The notes: generated from the sequence alone by a model not told the origin. A stretch of 64,000 nucleotides of DNA from Hofstenia miamia (GCA_004352715.1 SCFE01000120.1:1501741-1565740); one strand, 5' to 3'; numbered from the stretch's first letter, positions 47,765 to 60,013 are shown. Made by a program: numbers and translations.

Positions 47765-48592
47765 TTGTTATTTTGTGAATTAATCAGTCAAAAGAAAGTT
47801 ATAAAATATGTAGTAGATAACTTTGAAATACAAAAATTTAATTATCCTAATTTAAACCTTGTGATTCTCAAGGCTTGTTTAGCTTACCAATGTCTTTATA
47901 TGGTTAATTTTGACAAGAACCTTTCTTTAAGTGACATTTTAGATAAATTCAACCAAGAAATTGGTTTGATTGGTCCAAGAGATGGTTGTTTAACAAGCCT
48001 ATTTGAATATTTATTTGGATGTAACCAATGTTGTCATACACATTCAATAATTCAATACTTCATGACAGTTACTGGCGTTTTTCAATGAATATGGATTGAG
48101 TCATGGTTATACCTATTCTATAAAAAATTCTTGTAATTTCTTAAAAAGGAGTCCCTTATTAGGACATTTAATAGTGTTTATGTTTTGCTTAAAAAATAGA
48201 ATTTGAAAATTATTTAATTAACAATTGAGCTTAATACTACTAGTACTGATTTCCAAAATTGAAATAAATCTACATGTCTAAAACAAAAGATGCATTTCTT
48301 ATATAATTATTCAATGCTCCATTAAAGCAGACACTTAAGTGGTTGGAGCTGGTGCTTGTTCAGCTGTCAAAGTGCTGGCCAAAACAGTTGGAGGATTTAT
48401 CACACTAACAGTTTTTTGTTTGGTGAAGTATGCACTATTAGTTTGCAACAGTGTGCTAAATGTGTGCAGTTTTCATAATGACACTGCACATTGTTTAATA
48501 TCAGTAGTTGAACATTTATCCTGTATGTGCAAATAAGAAATATATCCATGATGTTGAAAATGGAATGCCTTTTTTAATTTTATTAACAAATA
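47765..48592 (+). pseudogene. inverted copy of Polinton segment X1; possible right terminal inverted repeat
   Basis: The frame to 48088 repeats the X1 protein (VVDNFEIQKFNYPNLNLVI, DILDKFNQEIGLIGPRDG) and extends it with LFEYLFGCNQCCHTHSI. Non-coding sequence at 48366-48592 matches the reverse complement of 30434-30660. Relative to the left copy there is about 340 bp more in the middle (48020-48365). If this pairs with 30434-30910 it would close an 18.2-kb element; it may instead be an independent fragment. Confidence 0.5.
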
Positions 48593-48789
48593 AATTTTTC
48601 TTTTATTAATGCATACTCATTTAATGTTTTCAAGGAATTCTCATGCCCTTATGGAAAAGTATGCATTATTTAATATAAAACCAGTAATTTGATTGTTTAA
48701 CATTATTAGCTGCTCTTGGGCTTTTTCCAAATAAAATAACTCCTCACCACTACTAAACACTAAACATTTAGCTGAACATGATAATTATT

Positions 48790-49146
48790 TATCAAAGCAC
48801 AACAATTTATCTCAGTGTTTATCTTCTTGGCTAATGTAATATAAATATAAAATAACGTGTAGTTACCACATATTCATGTTTGCCAATGGCATAGTATATT
48901 TGATTTGTGTCATAATTTGTGCATGTACAATCAATAGGTTGTAGTTCTTTTATAGACTTATACCTACACGTAGTCCTAAAGCGACCACAATATGGGCTCA
49001 CATCTGTAATGGAGCAAGTTATCACCCCAGGCACAGTGGAGTTCCTCTCACATTATCACCAGATCTTACTAGTTCATTTTTTTAATATCCATAACAAATC
49101 TAAAAAGGTTAGTTTAGATAAAAGAAATACAAAGCAAACATTATCC
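48790..49146 (-). repeat. partial LTR 5 (same family as LTR 1/2)
   Basis: Matches the reverse complement of about 61690-62030 of the 3' LTR, including the ggcaaacacgaatatgtgg-type block and aactaacctttttag. It is cut off at the single N (49147) and has no termini. Closest in sequence to the 61405 LTR among the copies here. Confidence 0.7.
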
Positions 49147-49713
49147 ANTCCCTAAACTTACACCTAACCTAGGAGCACACTTTTTGTCCTGAGCTACCAG
49201 CTGCACTGTGTGATGAATGGCAGAGTGTGTGGCAGCTCCAAAGATACTTCAATTGAATTTGGGAACCACTCAAGGACTACTCATAACTCAAATGATTTAG
49301 CTTTCTGTTTACATTAATAATCAAACCTGAATATAAAATACAAGTTAAATCTGGTGAAAATTAATGCATCATCATCTGAATTGGTTACATTATATTTATA
49401 TTAGAAATTTCACAAGCAATTAAACATCTAGTAAGTACCTGTCTTCCAATGTTTACATTTCCCTCATCTGCTAAATACACAAGGTCACTATTAGGCACTA
49501 TTAATTAGCTAGTGTGATCTCATCTTATTGCTTTTTGGCAAAATGACTTGCTGATAAATGGTTTGTTGTAACAGCACTAAAATTGATTTTACACTTAATC
49601 AAAAAAGGTTAATTTACAAAAAGTGAATAAACAAATAAATCACACTTTATTATTGTCTTTGTTTTGCCTTTTTCTCTTTTTCTTACTCATTATGCCACAC
49701 AATCACAAATTGA
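49147..49713. other. single-N join followed by non-coding DNA
   Basis: The n at 49147 ends the LTR 5 match abruptly, so the adjacency is uncertain. No gene was seen up to 49713. Confidence 0.4.
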
Positions 49714-51050
49714 AAAAATCATTATAAATCATTTTATATTATAGATGATCAAAATGAAATGCAATGCAATAACAATAGACATATTTTTTATTGAAAATGA
49801 ATACTGAATGCGAAATATAGAATAGTAACATACTAAATGTATTTTTATCAAAAACTAATAAAATATATTTTTCTAAAATGAATAATGATCAATAAGAATA
49901 AATTTTATGAAAACAGAAACACAATTATTCTGAAAGCTTTTACATTTTATTAAAATACTTCATTGTGAATTTGATAAAAATTGTATTTGCAAAGAAAATT
50001 TAAATTTCTCTAACTAATATAAATTGAGTGATTCCTTCCCTTGTGTTATTGCCTAATTTCATTATTAGTAACATGGATAGGTTTTTATTTGTTTTGCTAA
50101 CATTGTCATAAATTAATCACAACTAAGTAGAAAATTTGCAATTAAGGAATAAAACATTTTAAAAAAGTATAAATTCAAATTAAGTTCTTTAAAATGCTTA
50201 CAAAATGTTTCTTGCATATCAATCACTGTACTTGTTGAAGGTATCTAAAGAATTTAATTTAATTTATTGAATTGCAGTTGTGTATTTCATTTTGATATTT
50301 TTGACAATCAACCTCTACCAAATGATTTTGTGTATGCATTTATCCAAAACTAGCATATGTCACATTTTAGTATTTTCCAGCAAAAATTGACAAATTTACA
50401 TTATATAAAAATTTTTTTACATGATATTTTTATTCATTTTACATTTATTATCGAAAACTCTCTTTGAATTCAATTTAATTTGATAAAATTAGGCTTTAAT
50501 ACTTAGCAGAAATTTTAAAATAAGCAAGTATATGAAGCAATATACTCTTGCAAAAAATATTGGAGACAGATCTGAAAATTTGCTAAAATAATAATAATAA
50601 TAATGGTAGTAATAATAAGAGTCAAAACAAATATATTTCTGCATAAAATTTATTAAAGACATTTCATATAATTTTTAAGAAAAGCAAATGCAATAGGTAA
50701 AATTTAAGCAAAAGCATGGAAGTAATAATTATTCATCCCCATGAATACCTTTAGTAACTTCTGAAAAGTAATTCATTTTTTGAGCATTTTTAGAATACTA
50801 TGATCCATTTTATAAATATCTGAAAAATTATTCTCATTTGAAAATCTAATAAATTATATTTTTCTGAAATCAATAATGAACAATAAGAATAAATACAGGC
50901 AACCCCACCTAAGTCAGATTTTCACAGAACTCATACTATTAATAAAGAACAGACAAACTCCAATATGTACCCACACACAAAATTATTCTTACATTGGACA
51001 ATTCTAAGTCCAATAAATTCTAAATCATTCTGAAATCTACATCATGAAGT
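49714..51050. repeat. non-coding dispersed repeat, direct copy of 27418-29350 blocks
   Basis: Shares ordered blocks with the 27.4-29.3 kb region. An (aat)n-like run lies at about 50588-50620. It lies just left of capsid copy B, as the other copy lies left of copy A. Confidence 0.55.
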
Positions 51051-51113
51051 AATATGCATAGTAGTCTTTCCTTTCTTTGAAGGAAATGGTTGATAGATTT
51101 TGGGGGTAATTTG

Positions 51114-51629
51114 TGTAGAATTGCAGGGGTGCTCTGGCTACTCCAGAGGTACTTAGAAATTCAAAGGTTAAATCTAAGGTTTCAGAGGAGAGGCTACTAT
51201 TGTAGAGAACAACCTGCATTCTAACAAAAAAGTGAACATTGGTAGTTTGCCAATTCAATAAAGAAGTGCAGCAACCAATTTACACAGCATCATGCTGAAG
51301 CCTTATCCAGGAAGCCATCCCTACTCACAAAGGTGCTAATTGTGTGTCTCAAGTATTAAGTTCTAGTTCAAATAATCAATTTAGCTCAGTGTTCTAATAT
51401 CTCAGTTCATGTAAATAAAGCAAAAGGCATGCAATTACCATGCATTCATGCTTGCCAATGGCTTATTAAATTTGCAGTATGTTATTTATGTGCATGCACA
51501 AAAATGAAATGATTGAAATAAAAGTTGTTAATCCCTACACCTACACATAGCCATCACTTAAAGTGACCATGATTTGTTTGGGCTGCCATCTGTTAAGGAG
51601 CTAGTTGTTGCCCCAGACACAGCAAAGTT
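51114..51629 (-). repeat. truncated LTR 3 (same family)
   Basis: Begins at the LTR 3' terminus (plus strand TGTAGAATTGCAGGGG) and matches LTR 1 for about 515 bp, then stops at gacacagcaaagtt and passes straight into capsid gene sequence. The first third of the LTR and any target duplication are gone, so a deletion joined LTR and capsid. Confidence 0.75.
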
Positions 51630-52345
51630 GATTTATAGGATTAGATTGCTCTAAGTAGTTTCCCATATATTATTTATAAAGGAATTCAAAAACATCTTTT
51701 TCCACTGGGATTGAATGCTAATTGTTGAACAAAAATCACAATTGAGTGACAACTAGTTTCCCATTTCCACCTAGATGAACTATTACATTGGCATCTTTTG
51801 CTAAATCAAGATTTATTTCAACCTGGCAGTAGGTAGGATACTATGTCTTAAACTTCGGAAAATATCATTTTTGCTGAGATAAAAAATTGTGTTCAATTTA
51901 TTTCCATTCCTAAGAAGTTCTATTTTATCACAATATCACCACTGTCCTTGTAGAAGAATTAATTTTGTGCTGTGTTTAAATGTGATTGTGAATACTCTAG
52001 AATGTTGTGTAGATGGGCAACTTTTGAAAAATTTGTCAGATTTGTAGTAGAAGTATTATTATTTTCCACAAATACTCTGTTAAAAAGTGAATTAATATCA
52101 CCACAAATTGTTACATTATCTGCTGTAACAAATCCTGTGTTGCCAAGTTTAACTATTTTAAATTTCACATATATATAAGCATTGAGCCAATCATAAGGTA
52201 TTATATCTGTAGAAGTATCAACTTTAAAGCTATAATTGTTTTTATTTTAAATATTACCTGCTGTAGGAATTATAATTGGAGACTGGAGATCAAATCTAAT
52301 ATATGCATTTATTTCTAGAATTGTTGGATTTCTGAAGTCAGTCAT
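51630..52345 (-). pseudogene. Polinton major capsid protein, copy B (N-terminal and middle part)
   Basis: Starts at ATG 52345, as in copy A. Frame 52168-51959 carries MKFKIVKLGNTGFVTADNVT and SLFNRVFVENNNTST without the stop present in copy A at that place. It continues in broken frames to about 51630, where LTR 3 cuts it off. The C-terminal jelly roll is missing. Confidence 0.65.
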
Positions 52346-52346
52346 T

Positions 52347-52357
52347 TCAATATAAAA
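52347..52357 (-). promoter_or_regulatory. TATA-like start-proximal motif, capsid gene copy B
   Basis: The minus strand reads CTTTTATATTGAAATG, the same layout as at 33769 and 35041. A repeated block lies upstream (cttaagaaggagtgaaat at 52393 and again at 52473). Confidence 0.45.
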
Positions 52358-52599
52358 GAAAGAGAAAATCTTTTTCATGGGAAATGCTATCACTTAAGAA
52401 GGAGTGAAATTATTTTCATAACAGACTACCTTGGTTTTCATTAAGAAAATTTTTCCCAAGCAAGTCCTATCCCTTAAGAAGGAGTGAAATTAATTTATTT
52501 GGTTTATTTGTTACTTTTGGAGTTTCTAATGTTTTATTATTGCTTCTTACCTTTGTTTTATTGAAATTAGATTATCTTAAATAGTTTTCTTAAGGTTTC

Positions 52600-53249
52600 A
52601 TAGATTTAGTCATGTCTATGTCAGAAAAAAATCTTTCTTCTTCTGCATTATAGTATTAATAATGGTTATTTAAAATAACCTTATTTTATTTAGAATATTA
52701 AGTGAACATGGCTATCATTTAAGCTAATAATTTGATTTTGGCTATTAGGAATATATATTATTATATCCCTTATTTCATATGTAATGCTTTTGCTACAAAG
52801 TTTTCACAAGGGTTGTTTTGTAAATGGATAACTTGATACCAAATCATTTGTAGGAAAAGTAAACACTATTTCAGTGGAGTTTCCATTATAAATACTATCA
52901 CTTATTAGTGAACAATGAATTAAAATGTTTTCAAATTCTTTTGTAATATTAGCAACATGATTTAAAATTGTAGTCTTTTTAGCATGATTGGATTATTTTT
53001 ATTTAAGAACTTAAATCCTAGTAGATCACCAAATTCTTTATTAAATTTTATACACATTTTAGGTGCTAATGAAACCAATACCATATATGGATTTTCATTA
53101 AATATTATGTTAACATGTTTAGCTGTGTTTTCCATTGATCTATGACCATTTGCTACAACTCCATTGTTAATATATGTTGAGATATCTTTGTACTGGTAAA
53201 TACCATCAGGAAATGTAACGTTTGTCCAAGTAATAGCCAAATTTGTCAA
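52600..53249 (-). pseudogene. Polinton penton-like protein, copy B, internal deletion
   Basis: The N-terminal part in frame 53249-52962 contains WTNVTFPDGIYQYKDISTYIN and KMCIKFNKEFGDLLGFKF, without the stops seen in copy A. The C-terminal part (52950-52600) matches copy A in broken frames. The stretch between LGF and the ITKxID block is shorter than in copy A, so a middle piece is missing. It shows the gene without the LTRs. Confidence 0.6.
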
Positions 53250-53395
53250 TTAACTAAAAAATTTCATTAAAAATTTGACAACTGTCATTTCTAGCATTCT
53301 TAGAAGAAGTAAGAAATTCCAAGCAATCTATTTCTGTATTCTTTTTGTAATTGATTTGTAAATTTAAATAGAAACTATTCACACTGAGCCCTGAC
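53228..53395 (-). pseudogene. fused remnants of X3 (3' end) and the fibre-like gene (3' part)
   Basis: 53228-53330 matches the X3 end near 38385-38480 (agcattcttagaagaagtaag). 53340-53395 matches 32405-32455 of the fibre-like gene. These genes are far apart in copy A, so copy B was rearranged here just before the Gypsy-type element begins. Confidence 0.5.
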
Positions 53396-53629
53396 TCCAT
53401 TCTTATCTGTTCTTGGTGCTACATTGGTTAGTCTCGTTTTTCTAGAAGTTGGATTGTGTGCCTATGCCCTGCGACCATCTGTTAAGTGCTTTTATTTCTC
53501 CTACACATTTGGATGTTTCTCCTACATTATTGGAATTGTTATTGGAACCTTTTTCTCTCACTTTACTTTACTTGTTTACTTATTCTTGTTCTTATGGATA
53601 TGGATTTTTCTAATTCTCATAATGGGACT

Positions 53630-56520
53630 CCCACTCAGGGTTTCCCTGTGTGAGCACTGGCAAGTTTCTCGTGGAAAGACTTACATTACTGTGCTTAATA
53701 GTTCCGCATGCCTGATCCAAATGGATCCAACAAAGACATCTATTGTTGCGACACCAGTCCAACTCAAATGCAAAGCTGCAGCCTGTTTGCCTGTTCTTAC
53801 TGCAATTCATGATCTAAGTGAACCAAGTGATCCAATCCAGATCCCAGCTTTCAATGAGAGCACTCATGGACACCTGAGTTCACAATGTGTTTAATTACAG
53901 ATTGATCAGTGTTGGAAAGGCCATTGGGGAACAACATGCTATTGAAACTTAGAGTGATCACCCTATTCAGTTGCCAGTTCAAAGGGTACCTGAGAATCTA
54001 AGAGTGGAATATGAACAGATCCTTAGCGATCTTATCAAAAGTGGGATCATACAAAACAGTAACAGCCCATATGCTGCACCTATGGTGTTTATTCCCCAAG
54101 GCAAGAAGTACTGCCTCTGTGTCAACTTTCAGTGATTGAATGATGTCAGTCAAGGATGTGTATCCATTACCTCACATCAAGGATCTTCTGTATGATGCTA
54201 GCAAGTACAAGTTATTTTTGTGCTTGGATCTCTGTAAAGCCTATTGGCAGATACCAATGAAGCCAGCTGACATACCAAAAACCACTTTCATTACGCCTTA
54301 CAGCCTTTTTGAATGGAAGTACATGGCCTTCAGGATTTGTAATGCTCCAGCCACATTTCAGTGTTATGTTACTCACATATTATGGAATGGGGCTAATGTT
54401 CTCGAACCTGGGATCACTGCATATATGGATGACATTCTCTTCACAGGACACACATTCTCTGACAACTTAGAGAAGCTGGGTCACATGCTCAAGATCCTGT
54501 ATGACTCTGGACTCTGGGTCAATGGAAACAAATGTTCACCTATTTCACCATGAGTTACCTTTTTAGGAAGAGTGATCAAACCCAGAAGAATATCTATTAA
54601 AAACAATGTGAAAGACCATCTTGATCAAATTGAGACTCCATGCTCATGCAAGGACGTCCAATGCATGATGGGCTTTCTTAACTATTATGGTTCATTCATC
54701 TCTGAACTGGCCAACAAAACCAAGCATATATCCAATCTACTTCAAAAAAACACTGAATTCTGTTGGACCTGGGCAGAACAAGAAGAGGTGGATGCTGTGA
54801 AGCAAGAGCTCAGGCATATCCCCAGTCTGAATACGTCTGACTATACAAAGAAATTCATTGTCATTTGCGACGCGAGTTTGGTCACCATCAGTGAGGTGTT
54901 CAGTCAACTGGTCAATGGCCAGGAATGCCCAGTATAAAACTCCGTAATGCTGACCTGAATTACAGAGCAACAAAGTCAGAAATGCTAGCGCTTGTTGAGA
55001 GTCTGAAGAAGTTTTGATTCTTCATCTTGGGTTGTCAATTTGTTGTTCATACCAACAACTCTGCACTAGCATGGCTCAAAAATTTCTCTGGCGACAAGTC
55101 AAACATTGTTGCCCAATGGTTGGAATACCTCAATGATTTCACCTTTACCATCACCCATCCTCCAGGAAGATTGCATCTCAATGCTGATTATTTCACTGCT
55201 CTGCCAAGCTATGAGAGAGAGACCCTTGAAAACTGCTGGGTGAGAAGACTCCATTTGGATTCATCCCCACGTGTGAGTATGAGCTCCTCCCTGATATCAA
55301 CACAGATTGGAATGGGAAAGCAATCCTCCCCATCATGGTGAAAGAGGAAATCTCAGAAAAGGAAATTGCCTCTCATCAACTACACGACAAAGTCGTGTTG
55401 GAGATCATTTTTATAATCAAGCACCCTGACCATCCTATCAGCAACTTTGCTAAGAGATATTTTCAACAGTATCACTGGAAGCTCATGGATGCTTGATTCT
55501 TCTAGGCCCACAGTCAGAATAATCATCTGGCAATTCCAGAGTACTTCAAGTGGGTTCTGGTCCAGAAGATCCACAAACATGGTCATCTTGGGATTATACA
55601 AATGGAAAGAACTTTTAACACTCATTACATCACCATCAGTATCAGAGCTACTGTACAGGTAGTGATTGACAAGTGTGAAGCATGCCTGCTTCAGAGAGTC
55701 AGACATCCTGGAGCAGAGAGCCAAGCTCCACAGTCAAGTGGCTGAAAGGACAAACAAAGTCATCCACATGGACATTGAAAAGTTGTCAAGGGATGAGCAA
55801 GGATTTCAATATCTGCTAGTCCTAATAGATCACTTTACTAAGTATGCACGACTCATCCCCCTCAACAATACCACTGCCAAAGTGATCAGCAAAAGAATTG
55901 TAAAAGAATGGATCTTCAAGCTCAGGCCCATGGAGCATTTGGTCTCTGACCATGGTCCTCAGTTCAAAAACTCTTTAATGTCCACTCTCATGAAAGAACT
56001 CGAGATCCTACACGACTTTACCACTGCTTACCATCTGCAGTCCAATGGCGTTGTCAAGTGACTGAACTGTACCATCATTAAACTGATCAGAGTTGCTTTA
56101 GCCAACGCATCATAGAAGCAGTCGAATTCTTCTACAATACTGCAGTTCACTCCACTACCAAATTGAGCCCCTTTAAAGCCATGTTTGGCTGCGAAGTGAG
56201 CACTCCTCTGTCTATCATGTTTCTGGACTACAATGAGCAACATTGGAGAACTTTGTTAACCAGATGCTGAAGGAATTTCTGGAGGTGCACCTTTCAATCT
56301 TTCAGAATGCCAATCAGTCTGTTATTTGCCAGTAAAGAAATTTCGACAAAAAGCTGTATACCAAACCTCATAAAAAAGGAGATTCTGTATTTGCTTATTT
56401 TCCTCATCAGGTTACTGATGCTAACTAATTGCAGAAACTTGCCAAAAATTGCAAAATCTTTAAAGTGTTAGATCACCATCAGTACCTATTAGATTATGGT
56501 AAAGTCGCCCATTTTCACCG
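53630..56520 (+). pseudogene. Gypsy-type pol: RT, RNase H, integrase (decayed)
   Basis: The linker before RT (GKTYITVLNSSACLIQ, 53670) leads to RT: HPIQLPVQRVP (53960), SGIIQNSNSPYAAPMVF (54041), KYKLFLCLDLCKAYWQIPM with the first Asp (54205) and AYMDDILFTGH with YMDD (54420). RNase H: FIVICDASL (54855), FVVHTNNSALAWL (55040). Integrase: zinc HKHGHLGIIQMERT (55570) and CEACLLQR (55675), core HMDIEKLSRDEQGFQYLLVLID (55765), LVSDHGPQF (55940), and HLQSNGVVK where a Glu-Arg is expected (56030, changed and followed by a stop). A GPY/F-like FDKKLYTKPHKKGDSV follows at 56340. At least eight frame breaks. YMDD is intact; the integrase Glu is lost. Confidence 0.8.
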
Positions 56521-56962
56521 ACTTAGATGAACAATTAAAGATATACAAAATGCAGTCATTGATAATAATAGCGAGTTTTCCCTCATTGATGACGGTGCTA
56601 ACAAGATAGAATATTATGATAACCTCACTGATGTGAGGAAGATGACCTTACACAGGTCGAGTATGATAGTAACCTCAGAAGTAGTAGCAACACTATAGCT
56701 ACTTGTATTTTGCCTAAACAAAAAGCTAGAGATCAGAGATATTTAGACGATTTAAATACCCAGGAATGGGACGTTAATCTTATATCTTTGTTTAGCAACT
56801 ATGAAGTGAACTGAGAACCATCCTCTGACAAGCCTCTGAGTACAATGAAGGATCAATCTGCAAGACAAAACGAAGCAATCAATGACGCCTAGAAAATCAG
56901 ACAAAGCACCTCCCAAAAGCAAGAGTGCCCAGCAGAAGACACCCGTAGCAGCCACGACTATA

Positions 56963-57075
56963 AGGGGAGACAACTCTCTCCTCAGGAGCAGACTTCCTGC
57001 AACTATTCTCAGAGACAACTCTCTGAGTGGGAGTGGACCTCAGATGACTATGCACAGAGACAACTCTCTGTGCAT
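56963..57075 (+). repeat. three 45-nt in-frame repeats forming CAAC-loop hairpins
   Basis: The core gagacaactctc recurs at exact 45-nt steps (56967, 57012, 57057) and encodes a 15-residue repeat around RDNSL. Each core is the top of a stem with a CAAC loop. Stems: 56963-56970/56975-56982 (8 bp, one G-U), 57008-57015/57020-57027 (8 bp perfect), 57050-57060/57065-57075 (11 bp perfect). The outer stem bases differ between repeats yet still pair. This lies between pol and the third coding region. RNA function is inferred. Confidence 0.7.
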
Positions 57076-57289
57076 GAATCCGAGGAGCATAGAGTGCCTT
57101 TTGCCCAATTATCTAACATAACCTCGCCCCATACTGACTCAAAACCCCCTCCTAGTCCCGGTCCTTACTCCTGCAACTCAGCTAGTATCAGGTCCTGAAA
57201 AGCCAAGGAACATAAAGCTAAAACGTCTAAAGTTGGCAATGCAATCCTGCATCTGTATTTCATTGCTACTCAGAAAGCAGTTCATTTAG

Positions 57290-57308
57290 TCAGAGACAAC
57301 ATCTCTGA
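57290..57308 (+). repeat. fourth hairpin of the same type
   Basis: tcagaga, loop caaca, tctctga: a 7-bp stem with the same gagacaac core, about 230 nt after the third repeat and at the start of the third coding region. Confidence 0.6.
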
Positions 57309-57368
57309 AGAAACCAAGAATAGGTTACATTGGACATAATACCAAAGATTTAACTTGTTCAGTCAACT

Positions 57369-58145
57369 TTATTGGTTAAGAATTGGTTGCTCCACTCTTG
57401 CTCACTGCCCACTTCACCTGGGAAGACTAAGAAAGCTATGGAATGCTTCGAGAAATTTTACGCCCGTCTCATTGGATCCAGTGGAACCCTTTGGTCGCCT
57501 CCCTCCTCAGATGATTGTCAAAAAATTAGGAGTTGCTTTCTCCAACTTAAACATCTTTTAGGACACACTCAAAAAGTACATGTGGGGAGCCATCACCAAG
57601 ACCAAGTTCCCTTCTCTTGGTTCAGAATATGCACCTCTGTGCACTTGTCGGCTCATGCACTGTGAATATGGTTCCATGAAGCAGTTCATTGAGCTAGTTG
57701 GTCACTATGACGTCCTGAATCACACACAGATCTTATTCAACCTGGAGCGGCTCAATTATCCTGAGTGTGGCTACAGCAAACTTACACAAACCCAGCAGCA
57801 AGCTACTAAGGATGGCGAGGTCGTCCCAATCACTGTCTTAGGGCAAATAATGAAAATGTCCAAACAATTCTACCACAAGGAAGAGCTCTTATCCTCATCA
57901 GCCATCGAGGTATTACCAGTGACAAAAGCCCTCATTGAAGCTGTTAACCTAGAGAAGTTTTCTGGGGTCACAGTCTCACCCAAGCTCACACCTGCCTGGT
58001 CTCTTACCAATAACAAGCTCATCTTAATGATTGAGCACCACCCCGAAGAATTCACAGAGAAGCCAGTGATAGTTGACCACATTGTTGAGCCCAACAGCAA
58101 CAATGATATCTTAGGTCTTATAGAAATGGTGCCTCACTGAGATGC
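57369..58145 (+). repeat. misplaced duplicate of 59198-60251 (probable assembly artefact)
   Basis: Identical to the later copy except that the later copy has 294 Ns where this one has a short cctcatcagccatcg bridge. The 60 bases before it (57301-57368) recur right after the single N at 58146. The real order is therefore probably 57368 to 58207 to 59197 to this sequence to 60251. Confidence 0.8.
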
Positions 58146-59719
58146 NATCTCTGAAGAAACCAAGAATAGGTTACATTGGACATAATACCAAAGATTTAAC
58201 TTGTTCAGTCAACTTGATCCTCTTTGTCATAGACACAGAGCATAGACCTCAGATAAATGCCATCATTTGCTATGACTCCAAAATGTTAGCTGGCATGGCA
58301 TGGCCCTACTGGCGAAGTACTGTGCATACTATGTTTGATGAGGACTTCAACCTGTCTCACCTGTGCCAGTTTCTAAACAATAAAGAAAAGATAAATAAAT
58401 TTGAATGTGTCAACATTGATTTTGACAACCTGTTAATTGTCTACTTCTTTTGTGTTGGTGAGGTGAACCACCACCAAATCATGGAAAAGATTGAAATAGC
58501 CTATCAACTCGCCAAGGTGGAGAAGATCCGCTTAGTTATGTTTTTAAAAGAAGAGTACCAGGATACCATCCCAGACAAAGTTGAAAGTTTCCACTTTCAT
58601 ATGGAGAACTTCACCATTTTGTACAGCAGCTCCTACCAGCCTACTAGTATGTATAACACTCACATAAACTCGGCTACCAAAATCATCTATACAGACCTGC
58701 TCTTATGTAAGAAAATTCTGACTCACTGTCTCACAGTCAACACTTGTCTAATCATCAATACGTGCATCCAGGCCCAATCTCTTAAGTTGATCAACATTAA
58801 CTCGCCTGGCGTCTGTTCTGATGTCTCTGATCTCCACATCAGCTTTGCATTTTCACAAAGTGCTGCCACCCTGCAAGAAATTGATGAGGTGTGGACTAAT
58901 TTGAAAGCGGATCACAGCCCAGAAACACAAAGGCCTACAATTAACATTCGGAGCCCTACATCACAACATCATCAATCTGTTGAGAGAATGTTGGCTGAGT
59001 TATGGCTGTCTCATGACACTCAAGACCGTCAGAATTTTTCAGAAAAACTGTTCTAAGAAAAATTAGCACTGGCAATACAATCCCATGGAGCCATGTGGGT
59101 CCTCGCCACTCTTCTTACAGTTGATCCTCAACTTCAGCTACTGATGGATAAGCCAACCAAAGAGAAACTTGCTAAGCAGTGCCCTCACGAACTTGCTATT
59201 GGTTAAGAATTGGTTGCTCCACTCTTGCTCACTGCCCACTTCACCTGGGAAGACTAAGAAAGCTATGGAATGCTTCGAGAAATTTTACGCCCGTCTCATT
59301 GGATCCAGTGGAACCCTTTGGTCGCCTCCCTCCTCAGATGATTGTCAAAAAATTAGGAGTTGCTTTCTCCAACTTAAACATCTTTTAGGACACACTCAAA
59401 AAGTACATGTGGGGAGCCATCACCAAGACCAAGTTCCCTTCTCTTGGTTCAGAATATGCACCTCTGTGCACTTGTCGGCTCATGCACTGTGAATATGGTT
59501 CCATGAAGCAGTTCATTGAGCTAGTTGGTCACTATGACGTCCTGAATCACACACAGATCTTATTCAACCTGGAGCGGCTCAATTATCCTGAGTGTGGCTA
59601 CAGCAAACTTACACAAACCCAGCAGCAAGCTACTAAGGATGGCGAGGTCGTCCCAATCACTGTCTTAGGGCAAATAATGAAAATGTCCAAACAATTCTAC
59701 CACAAGGAAGAGCTCTTAT

Positions 59720-60013
59720 NNNNNNNNNNNNNNNNNNNNNNNNNNNNNNNNNNNNNNNNNNNNNNNNNNNNNNNNNNNNNNNNNNNNNNNNNNNNNNNNN
59801 NNNNNNNNNNNNNNNNNNNNNNNNNNNNNNNNNNNNNNNNNNNNNNNNNNNNNNNNNNNNNNNNNNNNNNNNNNNNNNNNNNNNNNNNNNNNNNNNNNNN
59901 NNNNNNNNNNNNNNNNNNNNNNNNNNNNNNNNNNNNNNNNNNNNNNNNNNNNNNNNNNNNNNNNNNNNNNNNNNNNNNNNNNNNNNNNNNNNNNNNNNNN
60001 NNNNNNNNNNNNN
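59720..60013. other. assembly gap, 294 Ns
   Basis: A run of n inside the third coding region. The duplicate at 57369-58145 appears to span it with about 15 bases, so the gap size is not real. Confidence 0.9.

Noticed and set aside
53424-53640. Hydrophobic N-terminal half of the 53424-53894 frame as a membrane or env protein
   Set aside because: The second half is the pol protease-RT linker; the hydrophobic part is T-rich sequence at the truncated element edge with no env feature.
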